From Oscarella lobularis (lineage: Eukaryota > Porifera > Homoscleromorpha > Homosclerophorida > Oscarellidae), in the NCBI RefSeq assembly GCF_947507565.1, contig NC_089187.1, positions 1,302,001-1,366,000 on the forward strand: DNA of 64,000 nt. The letters run 5' to 3'. Each line of letters begins with the position of its first letter. Positions within the stretch are counted from its first letter, which is position 1. Shown here piece by piece: positions 53,963 through 64,000 of the stretch. The translations under genes and the position numbers were made by a program. A model generated the notes under the pieces. It made no database searches. It saw nothing but the letters and a program-made list of their open reading frames with translations, and was not told where the DNA came from.

Positions 53963-54124
53963 CGGCTAAGAGGCAGTGATATTTCCATAACCCCCAATAT
54001 ATGCAACCGCACACGCTATTTAAGCGTTTCCCAAACACCAATTAAAGGAGTTGGTGCTCACCAAACTAAGGTTAAATAGAAGCACGTTTTTAAACACTGA
54101 TTTAGTGTTCAGGCATCACTTTGC

Positions 54125-54855
54125 TTTTAACAGTGTAGATGACACCCTAAAAAACAAGCAAAGCCGAGTCTCTCTTCTCCTAGGAGCGATCGCCAAGTAC
54201 CTTATTCATGGAAAATTACTTTATGGCCTAGGCTTCCAGCGCAGCCAACCGGCGGCTGGCTTCCTTCGTCAGGGAAAGCGAGACGCAATCCGGGGTTTGA
54301 TGGTGTCCGAGGATTGATACGGGACCCTATCGGAGATAACCGTTTAGGGATGTGATGGTCTCGCGCAAAAACTCTCTTGAAGACAGTGCGCGGGCATATA
54401 CGCCCACACGCTGTTCGCGAATATGGTACTTGACTAGCAGTTTTTACCTATTTGCTCAAAGAATTGTTGTTATGGTGTTCTTTTTTCACATCTGTGCTGT
54501 ACTCATCATTTGGTAACGCTTTCATTTAGGACCACTTGCATGGCGTTCCGTAATTGGCCGAAAGAAGTCACATGAAGGCGATGGCCGTTGTCTTTTTCGA
54601 ATACCGTAAACGATCCAGTCTCAATGAGTGCACGGTGGGGGAAAGAGCACAGCCTATTAGCACTAATTCACATGATGCAACGTCACAACGACGTAGACGC
54701 TCTTCGTGGAGAGAAAAGCTATAGAAGTGGACGATCTACTTGCAATCAGCGAATTGAAGCATTGTGGTTGCAAATAAGAAGAACTTTTGCTAATTGGTTG
54801 ATGGAAATGCTAAAGGTGCTGAGTTTTCTTACGCATTCATGTTAATTATACTGAT
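54125..54855 (+). pseudogene. Integrase-core (rve-like) transposon fragment, copy A
   Basis: 54,125-54,855 is repeated inverted at 57,060-57,740. Its coding part, 54,610-54,835, reads EHSLLALIHMMQRHNDVDAL, SYRSGRSTCNQRIEALWLQI, RRTFANWLMEMLKVL. The NQRIE.lW..lR pattern marks the end of the integrase catalytic core of a family of animal integrase-like proteins (third acid = E of NQRIE). The preceding DCGTE-type Asp is not readable. The rest of the block (a conserved CTTCCAGCGCAGCCAACCGG stretch) is non-coding. Confidence 0.55.
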
Positions 54856-55825
54856 AGTGCAGCGCACTACAGTTATCTGCCGCGCAGCCCTGTCCGCCGC
54901 AGGTTGGCCGAAGTTGGGTTCAGCGTTAGATTAGATCGGAGCCATTCGTTTGCATGGGCCTCCCACGTGCTCTACAAGAAAAAGAGGGCGCTCTTGGCAA
55001 GAAAAAGAAAAAGGAAAAAATCTCGCCGTCACGTGCGTCGCGGACTCCTGCATCCGGCATCCGGTCCTCCCCGCCGGCCGAGTCTCGGGCGATCAAATAG
55101 CCTATTCGTGTCCCGGAACGAGTCGACGAATTCTTTCATCTCCTAGTGCGCTCCCAAGTCCAAGTCACGACATGTCCTTGATCGGACCGCCATTGCGTCG
55201 TAATGTCGTTTTTGTGCGAATTCTTAGAGACATTTCATCAGGAGCAAGTGAACGCTCTAAGGGAGCAAGTGAGCGCTCTGAAGGACCCAGTGAGCGCTCT
55301 TGAGACCCAACTGTTTTACGTCAGTGTACATGTAGGCGGAGAGGGTGAATATAACTAACGTGATTTTGGAATCAGCGATACTTTGGTCGGAGAAATAGTG
55401 AACTTAGAAGAACGTAAGCAAGTTGGATATTATAATACATTTTGACGTTTTTCTTCCGTACGTAAATTCGATATTGGCTCAAGAACCGGCAGCAAACAGT
55501 GATAAAGATGCCTGTGAATTTAGATAATTCTCAACCAATTTTGATCTTCACTCAAAATATTTGCTTTTGCTCGTGACAAGATGCCGCTCGCCCCGTCGTT
55601 CGAGAAGCTGAAGATGACAACGTCGACGAGACCAGTAAGTGTAGCTAGCTAGCTAGTTATTAATTAATTCACGCGCCTTTTTCTGTTAGTCGGTCAAATA
55701 CGCAACAAGGAGAGGCGATGATTTCATTTGTTTTAGTTTTTTGTAAGATCAATTTTTGCACGCGGCTGCTGCAGGTACGTCGCTATTCTCTTACTCTACT
55801 GTCATTTGATTGTTTTCTTTGGCAG
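54850..55825 (+). repeat. Duplicated gene-like segment, copy 2
   Basis: Same order of blocks as 29,945-31,010 plus 32,462-32,590, but continuous, so it shows the state before the element at 31,021-32,458 inserted. At 55,236-55,315 a frame reads HQEQVNALREQVSALKDPVS then ALETQL. A 21-bp repeat encodes heptads, so a coiled coil is likely. The conserved exon ARPVVREAEDDNVDET ends at GTAAGT near 55,634. The gene is unnamed. Confidence 0.55.
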
Positions 55826-55829
55826 TGAC

Positions 55830-56215
55830 TTGCATTTAGGCTTGAGTGCCCCTTTTATTAAACAAGTCGTTATTTTTTGAAAACTATTTAAAACGCCTTT
55901 TTTGACGGTCGTGTTTCGGAACGGGTTAACTAGAACAGTACTGAGGCCTGCGTTCCGTTATACCGAATATTTCGGGAATGCTATATAAGTCATCTGGTGA
56001 TGCTCCTCGCTGGTGCGGTTTCAATAGTTTACGAAAGCGATGATCGTTCCACGTTTGCCTAAAGTCGTCGAGATCTCTTTGAATTACAGGGAACAATGCT
56101 AGCCACCATCATGCAATCTCTACATGATGGTGGGAATGCCATATTGGAAAATTTTTTAGTTCAGATTTCATATCAAACCTCTGGATTGAATCCGAATAAT
56201 CAACTACTCCGCTGA
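55830..56215. other. No gene recognised
   Basis: Contains an imperfect CATGATGG / CCATCATG pair near 56,106-56,134 and no meaningful open frame. Confidence 0.3.
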
Positions 56216-56218
56216 TCT

Positions 56219-57029
56219 TTAAAGAGGCACTCCGGCGTTATTTAAACATATATTAGTATTAAAGTACTTGCGTTTGCTAATCGTTTCGCACCGGTTTCGC
56301 TTTGATCGTGTGCTTCGGCAACGAGAACAAAGCGTTTTAACTGTGTAATCACGGGCGTTCCGTGACGTAACTGGTGTCACGCAGCTACCCGGATACAAAA
56401 AATGAATCGGCGTTTATGTCGAAGGCGTCACCTGCCGAGAAAGTTTGAAAGAAAAAAGTGTAGATCGTAAGGACTGAAACCGTTCTGTACTGACTTGCAT
56501 TCGCTTAACTACAAGCGGAAACGCGATAAAGCCGGAAACGCGCTTTCGCGCGTCATGTATTCGATGCTGTCTTCCGTGCCTTTCCGCTCATTGTTTCACT
56601 TAATTCATCATGTGCAAAGGCTTGCCCACGTCGTGCAATTACAGGTTTACAGACATACGGACGGAAAGGCACGGAAGACAGCATCGAATACATGACGCGC
56701 AAAAGCGCGTTTCCGGCTTTATCGCGTTTCCGCTTGTAGTTAGCGAATGCAAGTCAGTACAGAACGGTTTCAGTCCTTACGATCTACACTTTTTTTCTTT
56801 CAAACTTTCTCGGCAGGTGACGCCTTCGACATAAACGCCGATTCATTTTTTGTATCCGGGTAGCTGCGTGACACCAGTTACGTCGCAGAACTCCCATGAT
56901 TACGGAGTTAAAACGCTTCGTTCTCGTTGCTGAAGGACACGATCACAGCGAAACCGGTGCGAAACGATTAGCAAACGTAAGTACTTTAATACTAATATAT
57001 GTTTAAAAAACGCCGGAGTGCCCCTTTAA
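56219..57029. mobile_element. 810-bp palindromic foldback MITE
   Basis: The left arm from TTTAAAGAGGCACTCCGGCG runs about 365 bp and is matched, inverted, by the right arm ending CGCCGGAGTGCCCCTTTAA at 57,029. Differences are few: small changes near 56,345-56,370 against 56,885-56,905. The spacer (about 56,588-56,655) is short. Both arms contain TAAACATATATTAGTATTAA and CGACATAAACGCCGATTCAT-type sequence. No gene. The GGGGCACTCCGG end is the likely transposase recognition end. Confidence 0.88.
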
Positions 57030-57059
57030 CTCCTTGCATGACTTATAGTTTAATTAACA

Positions 57060-57740
57060 TGAATGCGTCAGATTATGAAGAAAACTCAGCACCTTTAGCA
57101 TTTCCATCCACCAATTAGCAAAAGTTCTTATTTGCGACCACTTCGCTGATTGAAAGTAGATCGTTCACTTCTATAGCTTTTCTCTCCACGAAGAGCGTCA
57201 AAGTCGTTGTGACGTTGCATCATGTGAAGTGGTGCTAATAGGCTGTGCTCTGTCCCCACCGTGCACTCATTGGGACTGGATCGTTTACGGTATTCGTAAA
57301 AGATAACGGCCATTGCCTTCATGTGACATCTTTAGGCCAATTACGGAACGCCACGCAAGTGGTCCTAAATAAAAGCGTTACCAAATGATGCGCACAGCAC
57401 AGATGTGAAAAAAGAAAACCATAACAATTCTTTGAGCAAATAGGTAAAAACTGCTAGTCAAGTACCATATTCGCGAACAGCGTGTGGGCGTATATGCGCG
57501 CGCACCGTCTCCAAGAGAGTTTTTGCGCGATACCATCACATCTCTCAACGATTATCCCCTATAGGGTCCCGTATCAATCATCAAACCCCGAGAGCGTCTC
57601 GCGTTCCCTGACGATGGAAGCCAGCCGCCGGTTGGCTGCGCTGGAAGCCTAGGCCATAAAGTAATTTTCCATGAATAAGGTACTTGGCAATCGCTCCTAG
57701 GAGAAGAGAGACACGGCTTTGTTTGTTTTTGTAGGGTTTC
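57060..57740 (-). pseudogene. Integrase-core (rve-like) transposon fragment, copy B
   Basis: Inverted copy of 54,125-54,855. On minus it reads CTVGTEHSLLAPLHMMQRHN then ALRGEKSYRSERSTFNQRS before the frame breaks, where copy A continues as NQRIEALW. The non-coding part shares the CCTAGGCCATAAAGTAATTT block. Copies A and B face away from the palindromic MITE between them. Confidence 0.5.
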
Positions 57741-57744
57741 ATCT

Positions 57745-60285
57745 AACCTAACCTCGGACGTAGTAATCGTTTCCGGACAGAGGCTCTCTCTCGTAAATGA
57801 TAGGTTCTTGCCTAGGAAAGGTATACATCGATCGAAAGCGTGAACACTTCTCTATTGAATGCCGTTTAGACTTTGACAATACGCCTAACTACTGCCAAGA
57901 AAAGGGCCTTTGAATAGAGCTACATCAGGTATCAAAAGTCGGACACTGACTTGAAGCTGTGGGTTAGAGATGCACAAGTATTTGTTAAAATAACCCAAAA
58001 GAACAGAAGAGGCTCTCGGAAACGACCTCAATCGTGCAAATCGAACGATGAAGCTCTAAGTAAGACATCAGGCATTTAAAACTAAAGGTAAGGCTCTCGG
58101 AATCGGCCTTAGATCATTGAAACAAAACATGAGGCACTCTGAAGCGACCTCAAAAAACGCTATAGTCAAAATCGCTGTCAATTTTCTTCCGCCGCTGCCT
58201 CTGAGATCGTATCGGTTGCCTTTTCTCAGCTTCATCTTTTTCTCGTAATTTTTTTCTTTTTGCCGCTTTTTCCTCGCCAATTTCCTCTCATTTATAGTCC
58301 TTTTCTTTTCCTTTCTTTCTTGAGCTTTTGCCTTTCTCACTGCCTTCCTCTCTGCCTTCTTTTCTATCTAATCTTTTTTCTTCTGTGTCTTCTCTTCTAC
58401 GTTTTTGATATTGGCTTTACTTGTCATAATTTTTGCTGTTGGGAAACTTCTGCTGTCCTTTGAAGTTTTGGATTTGGCAGGGCTGGCAGGCAAGGCAAGG
58501 CAGGCAAGGCAGGCACGGCAGGTGGTTTGGAAGGAGGTTTTGCACTGGCGCGAGAGAGTACTTTCTTAGAAAATATTTTTCTTTCGGTGACGAGTGTGGG
58601 CTTGAGAACCCACTTTGATTTCAGACTGGTTTCCGGGAAAGAGGAGATGCTGGCATGCTGAGATCTTTGACAGAGTTCAGCCACTTTTCGTATCTTTCAT
58701 TGGGTAAATCATAACTTTCCAATTGCCACTTCTTAAAGCGAGCAGTTTCTTCTTCTGTAAAGTTTGCGCAGAAACTGGCTCAGGGAGGTTGAAGGGCTGG
58801 CATTCAATTCGACCTGGATCGCTGGGAGAGCAGGTAATAGGAGACTCGAATTCATAGCGACTGGCGATAGGAGATTCAAAATGACAGTAATAGGCAATAG
58901 GAGAATCCAACTGTCGTCGATGGAGAAGTGGAGTGAGCAACGGCATAGGAGTGTGAATTGGCAGAAATGCCTTCCGTGTCGGTGATGTTTGAGCTTGCTC
59001 CGCCTCTCCCGGCAATCGGACTGCTTTCGAATTGAAAGGGTAGATTCCAGTCGCTCTAAAATTTGCTTGACGTTTGTCATGGTCATGGCAAGTCGCAAAC
59101 TTAGGCCGAAAAACTGAACAAAATTGCTTCGATTTATCAGTTGACCGAAAGTTTCGGTCGTAAATCGATTGCACTCCGCACTCCAGTAAACTTTCAGGCA
59201 GCAAAAACAGCCGCGATGAAGCGGCTGAAGAAGATGGGTAGAATGAGGTGGAAGGCAAAATATGATAACGTCTTCTTCAGCCGCTCGCTTTATTACACTC
59301 AGTGTGACGAATGCCGTCGAGAAGCAGCAGCAACGGGCGTTCTGCTAGAGCATGGGAAAGGAATTGATTAGTTCCTCAAATATTGCAGAGTCGATCCATC
59401 CGTTGCTACTTTCTTTTTAAAGCGTTCCTTGTACTTCTCCCTTCTTCCATTCTTCCTTCAATTTCTTGCGATCAAAAAATGATCGTAGGTGGTATAACGT
59501 AGCCCGTTGCGCTTACACAGGCTAGAACAGTTAAGTACTTTTTGTCGCCAGATGTAGCTACATACGGGTGGTGCAATCCTTTCTCTACTATATCTTGACC
59601 GGTATGAGCTACTAGAGGGACTCCCGTCTCATCACAATTGAATATTTGGCCTGGCTTATTGAGTAATTGACGTTCTTCCAAAACGTTGTAGAGGAGCGCG
59701 TAGTATGCGTCTACGACGTCACGGTTTGTTGCATCCAAACGTGCTTGACCGAGAGATTCTCCAATTCTCACACGAAATCTCTGCCACCACCCCAAGGTGA
59801 CGTCAATATCGATACCCTTGCTCTTCATTACGTCCGTTGCATGGGATACTGTCTAAAAACAATCAAGTTCCAGTTAGGCTAATAAACGATGAAGGCACGT
59901 GCTCATGCAGTGTTCTTGACCGGCTTTCGGGACCGAGGGTAACCGAGGTTTGCGCAGTTGATGTGAAATTGAACGAGTTGAGCCTCCTCCGCGTCCGTGA
60001 AGTTCCTATTTGTATCGGGTTTAGGCGCAGCTCTCCTGCGCTTCGCAGCATCGAACAATGTAAACTTGGGCACGCCCCACATCTGCTCGAATTTCCTCAG
60101 GGAGTGTCCTTCCAGTAAAAAGGCGACAGCGTTCTCTAATTTGCTTTTGTTTCGCCTTTCGGGGCCCACAGCTTCATCAGTTGAGGCCGCCCACCGGATC
60201 AAACATTTCGCGGCCGTTAGTCCAGCTGAAAACATACCTGGCGAGCAAAAATCACCTCCATAACGATGTAGGTTGCTCCTGTTTC
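57745..60285 (-). mobile_element. Jerky-like DNA transposon, copy B (inverted)
   Basis: Reverse-complement match to 47,770-50,325 over coding and tail regions, including the GAGAGCCTC subterminal repeats (58,010-58,140) and GTTTCCGGACAG at 57,767. Small indels separate the copies; for example the WQGFRVRNPPIILRKGES stretch is shortened to FRVRIGES in copy B. Together the two copies bound a 7.4-kb inverted arrangement. Confidence 0.78.
58424..60235 (-). pseudogene. Jerky/Tigger-like transposase, copy B
   Basis: From 60,235 the helix-turn-helix (RNKSKLENAVAFLLEGHSLR) and its following domain are open to 59,903. After the intron, 59,828-59,472 gives GIDIDVTLGWWQRFRVRIGE, NCDETGVPLVAHTG and VSATGYVIPPTIIF, then stops as copy A does. 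Around 59,400-59,260 the second catalytic motif is degraded. 59,258-58,677 gives the middle and 58,684-58,424 the Pro/Ala tail. It shares the stop after PTIIF with copy A, so both may descend from an already defective parent, or an intron lies there. Confidence 0.78.
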
Positions 60286-60895
60286 ACTCTACCTCGTTTG
60301 TTCTACTAATTCGCCCCCAAATCTCCTTTCGTACTAAACACCCATTACAACCAATTTAGATCAGTTACTGGCCCATTACTTACCCAGAAGTAATTCTTAA
60401 GCAGCAAATACACCCTTGCTCGTCTTTCGCGGTCCGTTTCTGCGCGGCCAACGCGCCTTCGCGCCGCGGCAGGTTGGGATTCCTTGAAAATACTCTCAGC
60501 TCTCGCCGGCGGAGAGTATCTTCGAGAAAACCTATAAAAAATGGTCTCGCTAAAAGGAAAGCTCACCCGTCTCTTCTACAGGCTTCTCGAAAGGCAGCAG
60601 TCGCTCGGTTCATCGTCCCAACGAAATACCTGAAATACCAGATGTTCCCTCTCTGACGGGACAGCTCAATAAGTAAGCCCGTCCTACTACCGCCTCCTCT
60701 TCCGGGAACCGTAAACGCGCGAAGTTTGAACAAGGCGAATGTGTTACAGGCTACCGAGAAGCTAAGAATGCATGTAGAAACGAATAGTATCAACAGCAAC
60801 TGTCATGAACGAAGACAAGGAAAGACGTAGGCCTGGCCTCAAGTAGGGAGCAACTACCTTAATAAAATGGCCTACATCTACGAAAGGGCCCTCCA
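60286..60895. other. Unassigned; weak hydrophobic frame
   Basis: A minus frame from 60,799 begins MLLILFVSTCILSFSVACNT, which could be a signal peptide, but it continues without cysteines or motifs for only 78 codons. No element end recognised. Confidence 0.2.
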
Positions 60896-60899
60896 CTAG

Positions 60900-61285
60900 A
60901 TTGTACGCACATTTTCCAAACACAGTAGCATTAATTGTTAGCTTTAAAATTTTCGTTCAGCGTGCCAAAGACCCCACCGTTCAGAAGGCCACCAGGTCAG
61001 AGTACAAGCACCACCAAACAATAAAATACTTAGTTGCTGTTGATCCTCACACGGGCTGCATCATTTTCATTTCAAAAGGATTTTCGGGTTCATGCAGCGA
61101 CAGCTTCTCAGTAGAAGACAAGATCACGTTATGGAAAAGCAAAGGATTATGGCTGACCGCGGTTTCAGCATAAGAGACTTGTTGGCCAAAAAAGGGCTTT
61201 CCTTGAAGTGCCATCATTTCTAAAGGGTAGAAAGCAGCTAACGGCAAAGGAATCTATTCTCAGCAGAGCTTTAGCGTAATGCCGG
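60900..61285 (+). pseudogene. ISL2EU-type DDE transposase fragment
   Basis: Reads VALIVSFKIFVQRAKDPTVQ, KATRSEYKHHQTIKYLVAVD, PHTGCIIFISKGFSGSCSDS. After a shift near 61,130 it gives MADRGFSIRDLLAKKGLSLK and KGRKQLTAKESILSRALA. The SEYKHHxTxKYLV, ISKGFSGSxSD and ADRGF blocks are those of the DDE_Tnp_4 transposase of ISL2EU/Harbinger-related elements; the second and third acids lie in SCSD and ADRGF. N-terminal part missing. It faces the YqaJ gene on the other strand, the arrangement known for ISL2EU elements. Confidence 0.7.
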
Positions 61286-61523
61286 ATTCATGTTGAAAGG
61301 TATGTTTTTGCTCATTCTTTTTCTGCATTCTGGTGTTGACGAGAGACATGTAGAGCTATTGGCAGAATACGAGAATATCATTCCCTATCCTCTGTTGAAG
61401 CAAACACCACGTGTGCGTCAATGATTGATGATTACGTACAAATTGCATCAGCACTTGTGAATCTACAGCCTAGCATACTAGGACCTTCAAAGGAGTAAGA
61501 ATCAAGGTATTAGCCGCAGCAAG

Positions 61524-63194
61524 TTACTCCTCCCTCAGCCTGCGTAAAATTTCTTTTGCCAGACTATCTTTATGGAAAGTTTCAAGCCCAATCAACATCT
61601 CCTTCTGCAAGACGTTATTGCTCATTTTTCGTTGAAGATGATATCCTTTTTTAGTGTTCAAGAATAAGTCGCACCAAACTCGATTTGTCACCAGAAGTTG
61701 TCCTTGTATCTGGTAGTAATAATCGTGCGTGCTCTTAAGTTTCAGTTGACCATCTATGCATTCCAAGCAGAAGCCTGAGCCGCTGAGGTAAACTGCGTCT
61801 TCAGGAGAAACATTGCAATATGTGAATGGACATTTGATTTCAAGTAAGCCATCCTAAAAAGCATTATCTTGTAACCCAAGCTTTTTACAAACTCAAAGTG
61901 CCGACTACGCCATCAGGGGTAGCTCCAATGTAGTGATACAGTTCATGAACAAAAAGTCAGCAGCCTTCGACGATATTTCCGCTAACACTTTCGTACAAGC
62001 AGCGAGCGGTAGCCTCGGTATTTCGACAATATCGAAGTGCTGCTGAATCAATTTTTTCGTAGTCACCCAATATACCTCGAACCAAACTGGGTGGGTACTC
62101 ACCCTGTACGGTCTGTTACATACGACTCCAAATTTAAAAGCTGTTACCCTCCATTGCCTCGCTTGAAGCCAAACTTCAGACTTGCTCTGATCAGTAGTAG
62201 CTACTTGCAAATAACTCCTTTGGTCAGAATTCAATTTGACGGATAGAATTACGTTAGTAACTGTTAGATTGTGAATTCCCTTTTATTCTCTAATGCTATT
62301 TAGTACATCGTAAGGGTCAGGTATAGAAAGAGACTTTGAAAGAGAAGTCTGCTTTGCATTCAACATGGAGAAGCAGCTTCTAATGGCTGCATCTAATGGC
62401 TGCATTTTCCCCTCCAGGAACAGAACCAATGGCATCCAATAAGTGGTTCGGGTCTATTGAAGGGCCAGTGTAAGTAGCATACGTTATTCCTATCGATCCA
62501 AAGGAAAGGTCACGCATTAGGGAATGTTCTACTTGCCCAGATGGCTTACTCCAAACGCAGGGCAAAGAAGTGCAGGCGAATGGAAATATCTCTACAAAAG
62601 TCAGAAGCACGGCCGAAACGTGCACGCAGCTTTGCGACAGTCCAGTTGGACAGGAGCAGTGCGCTCCAAGAACGGACCAATGAACTTCCTCTTCTTCGTC
62701 TCTCGCAAACACGAGAACGTAGTACGGCGGGTGGGTTCTCATAGTCGGTCGACATTTAGACTTTACCGTAGTAGTGAGGTCTTCGTGGAGGACAATCATA
62801 TCATAGACATGACCACAGCTCGTTAGTCGGAGACCAGTGGTAATATTCTTAAAGGCGTACTAAAGGAGGTCATATCGTAAAAGAATTTAGAATCGAATAT
62901 ATATGATACCAGTTTCGTTAGGTAATCACGGACAAGATGCATGTCAATTTCGGGAAAGCCTTCTCGGCCCCACCCTTCCTTTGGAAGGCCATCAAACGTT
63001 CCGAATGGAGTACTTTTAGGGATATTTAGGCTTTGCCGATCAATAGAAACCTCCGCAACGCTCTGACTGTGTATCCTGATAGCCGTATCCAAGAAATCCT
63101 TCTTACGCCCGTTCGTACTGACTCCTTGGTCTCGAAGGAACGTTTTCAGTTTTTCGCTAGACCAGGTTTTGTACGAAGCAGGATCGGACGACAT
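61524..63194 (-). CDS. SAP-SWIM-YqaJ exonuclease-like gene of ISL2EU type
   Basis: From ATG 63,194 (MSSDPASYKTW) exon 1 has a SAP-like DNA-binding helix pair (SSEKLKTFLRDQGVSTNGRK) and ends near a GTATC donor at about 62,910. Exon 2 (from about 62,830) reads GHVYDMIVLHEDLTTTVKSK, YVLVFARDEEEEVHWSVLGA and the SWIM finger CSCPTGLSQSCVHVSAVLL. Later exons give SEVWLQARQWRVTAFKFGVV (62,200-62,130), LLEIKCPFTYCNV (61,840-61,800) and STHDYYYQIQGQLLVTNRVW, ending EILRRLREE at 61,524. LEIKCP and the QIQGQL block are the catalytic core of YqaJ/lambda-type exonucleases, which resect DNA ends. Some joints (62,100-61,900) are unclear, and ALCVCKKLGLQ is out of frame, so it may be damaged. Confidence 0.72.
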
Positions 63195-63301
63195 CGCGAA
63201 AGACGTAAACAAGCACAAACTCGATGGAAGACTATACCAGCGTGACGTCACAACAGCACGTGAGGAATATTGTCTATTCCTAATTTAGATCATTAAGCAG
63301 G

Positions 63302-63770
63302 CAGAAGATATCATTGCTAGCAATGGCAGATGTGTCAATGTTACTGTTGGTTGGTGGAACTCCTTCATTAAGCGTCATGAGAACCTTCAAGAACGTCGTG
63401 GAGAGGCTCTTTCAAAAGCAAGACTCCGTGCCGCAAATCGGGACTTCTTGGATAGATATTTTGACATGCTTGAAGATGTCTTGAGAGACAATGACCTTCT
63501 CCTAAAACCAGGTAGTAGTTACAACTGCGACGAAAGTGGCTTTCCGCTGCAGGTCTCTGTGTCAGGAGAAAAGACGAGGCTGACGTTCATGGCGTGCGTT
63601 TCTGCTTCTGGAACAGAAATACCTCCATTTATCGTTTATGATCGCAGCGTTTGAATTTACAATGGACAGACGGTGAAATTCCCGGTACTGCGTATTGATT
63701 TTCCCCAAAGGGGTGGATGGATTCTGACCTCTTCATGGGGTGGCTTCTGGTGGCATGGATGATTACTCGG
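63302..63770 (+). pseudogene. Jerky/Tigger-like transposase fragment
   Basis: An AAGCAG acceptor at 63,301 opens AEDIIASNGRCVNVTVGWWN, SFIKRHENLQERRGEALSKA, LKPGSSYNCDESGFPLQ and KTRLTFMACVSASGTEIPPF, then a stop at 63,654. A shifted frame continues NLQWTDGEIPGTAY and GWMDSDLFMGWLL before being lost. It resembles the same region of the transposases at 48 and 59 kb but is a different family member. The helix-turn-helix exon and the rest of the DDE core are absent. Confidence 0.72.
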
Positions 63771-63998
63771 ATGCACCTTGGGCATTTGACCATCACCTGC
63801 ATCGTCGAAAGAAGGATTAACTGTTAACATTAGCCAATCTGTAAATTTGACTATGTCTTCTCCTTCTGTCGCACAAATGCGTTCAACTGCTTTCCAGTTG
63901 GCTTCCTCGTTAAACTGCAAATTCATTTCAGGATACTCTTTTACACGTTTCATTATTGTTTGGAAGTCGGGTGCATCTCGTATCCGGTCAGTGTACAC
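63771..63998 (-). other. Unrecognised frame running off the window edge
   Basis: A minus frame open from the window edge reads MYTDRIRDAPDFQTIMKRVK, EYPEMNLQFNEEANWKAVER, ICATEGEDIVKFTDWLMLTV. Residue mix looks coding, but no domain is recognised, and its 5' part lies beyond the window. Confidence 0.3.
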
Positions 63999-64000
63999 TT

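Noticed and set aside
60563-60799. Minus-strand frame with a hydrophobic start resembling a signal peptide
   Set aside because: Isolated short frame with no conserved residues or exon continuation; kept only as a remark in the spacer entry.

Overview
The window looks like nuclear DNA from a marine invertebrate animal. A sponge is my best guess. Predicted introns are mostly 45-70 bp with GT-AG ends, coding exons sit inside long intergenic stretches, and the transposon families (Tigger/jerky, PIF/Harbinger, ISL2EU, Helitron, L2/CR1-like LINE) are those of early-branching animals. There is no operon structure, rRNA or convincing tRNA. Nearly every recognisable gene belongs to a mobile element, and many are frameshifted or nested.

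Layout. 0-3 kb: little beyond a possible small secreted-protein exon. 3-10.3 kb: a decayed Helitron on the minus strand, fused at about 4.19 kb to a broken RecQ-type helicase and interrupted by a 1,993-bp Tigger element that itself holds a HIRAN-like reading frame; divergent from it is an RPA-like single-strand DNA-binding gene. 10.96-15.7 kb: a second, more complete Helitron (HUH/Y2 Rep plus Pif1-like helicase), frameshifted. 16.3-19.74 kb: a multi-exon RecQ-like helicase gene facing a multi-exon DUF6589-like gene, their stop codons overlapping. 19.9-21.2 kb: a large foldback element. 22.1-26.9 kb: a LINE (ORF1 plus endonuclease) split by a 3,039-bp Tigger/jerky element with perfect inverted repeats, an intact 541-residue transposase and an extra spliced gene of unknown function.

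27.9-33 kb: a SWIM zinc-finger fragment, a Tigger-derived MITE, a duplicated coding segment with tandem mini-exons, and a 1.44-kb element carrying an IS630-like transposase remnant and a facing second gene. 35.77-42.38 kb: a PIF/Harbinger element with TTA target duplications, holding a transposase, a 35-bp minisatellite, dynein-like exons, a MADF gene and a nested 1,981-bp Tigger. 43-47.2 kb: a small secreted-protein exon, a broken coding region with a coiled coil, and a Harbinger tail. 47.8-60.3 kb: two inverted copies of one jerky-like transposon flank a 45-bp-core repeat field, a 594-bp GTAT microsatellite, inverted integrase-like fragments and an 810-bp palindrome. 60.9-63.2 kb: an ISL2EU-type transposase remnant facing a SAP-SWIM-YqaJ gene. 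63.3-64 kb: another Tigger fragment.

The recurring theme is elements that pair a transposase or helicase with a second gene carrying a DNA-replication, repair or DNA-binding domain (RPA, RecQ, HIRAN, YqaJ, MADF, SWIM), usually on the opposite strand. The RecQ/DUF6589 pair and the passenger gene of the 23-26 kb Tigger element are the best candidates for something not yet described. All family assignments come from reading motifs by eye; no database search was run.
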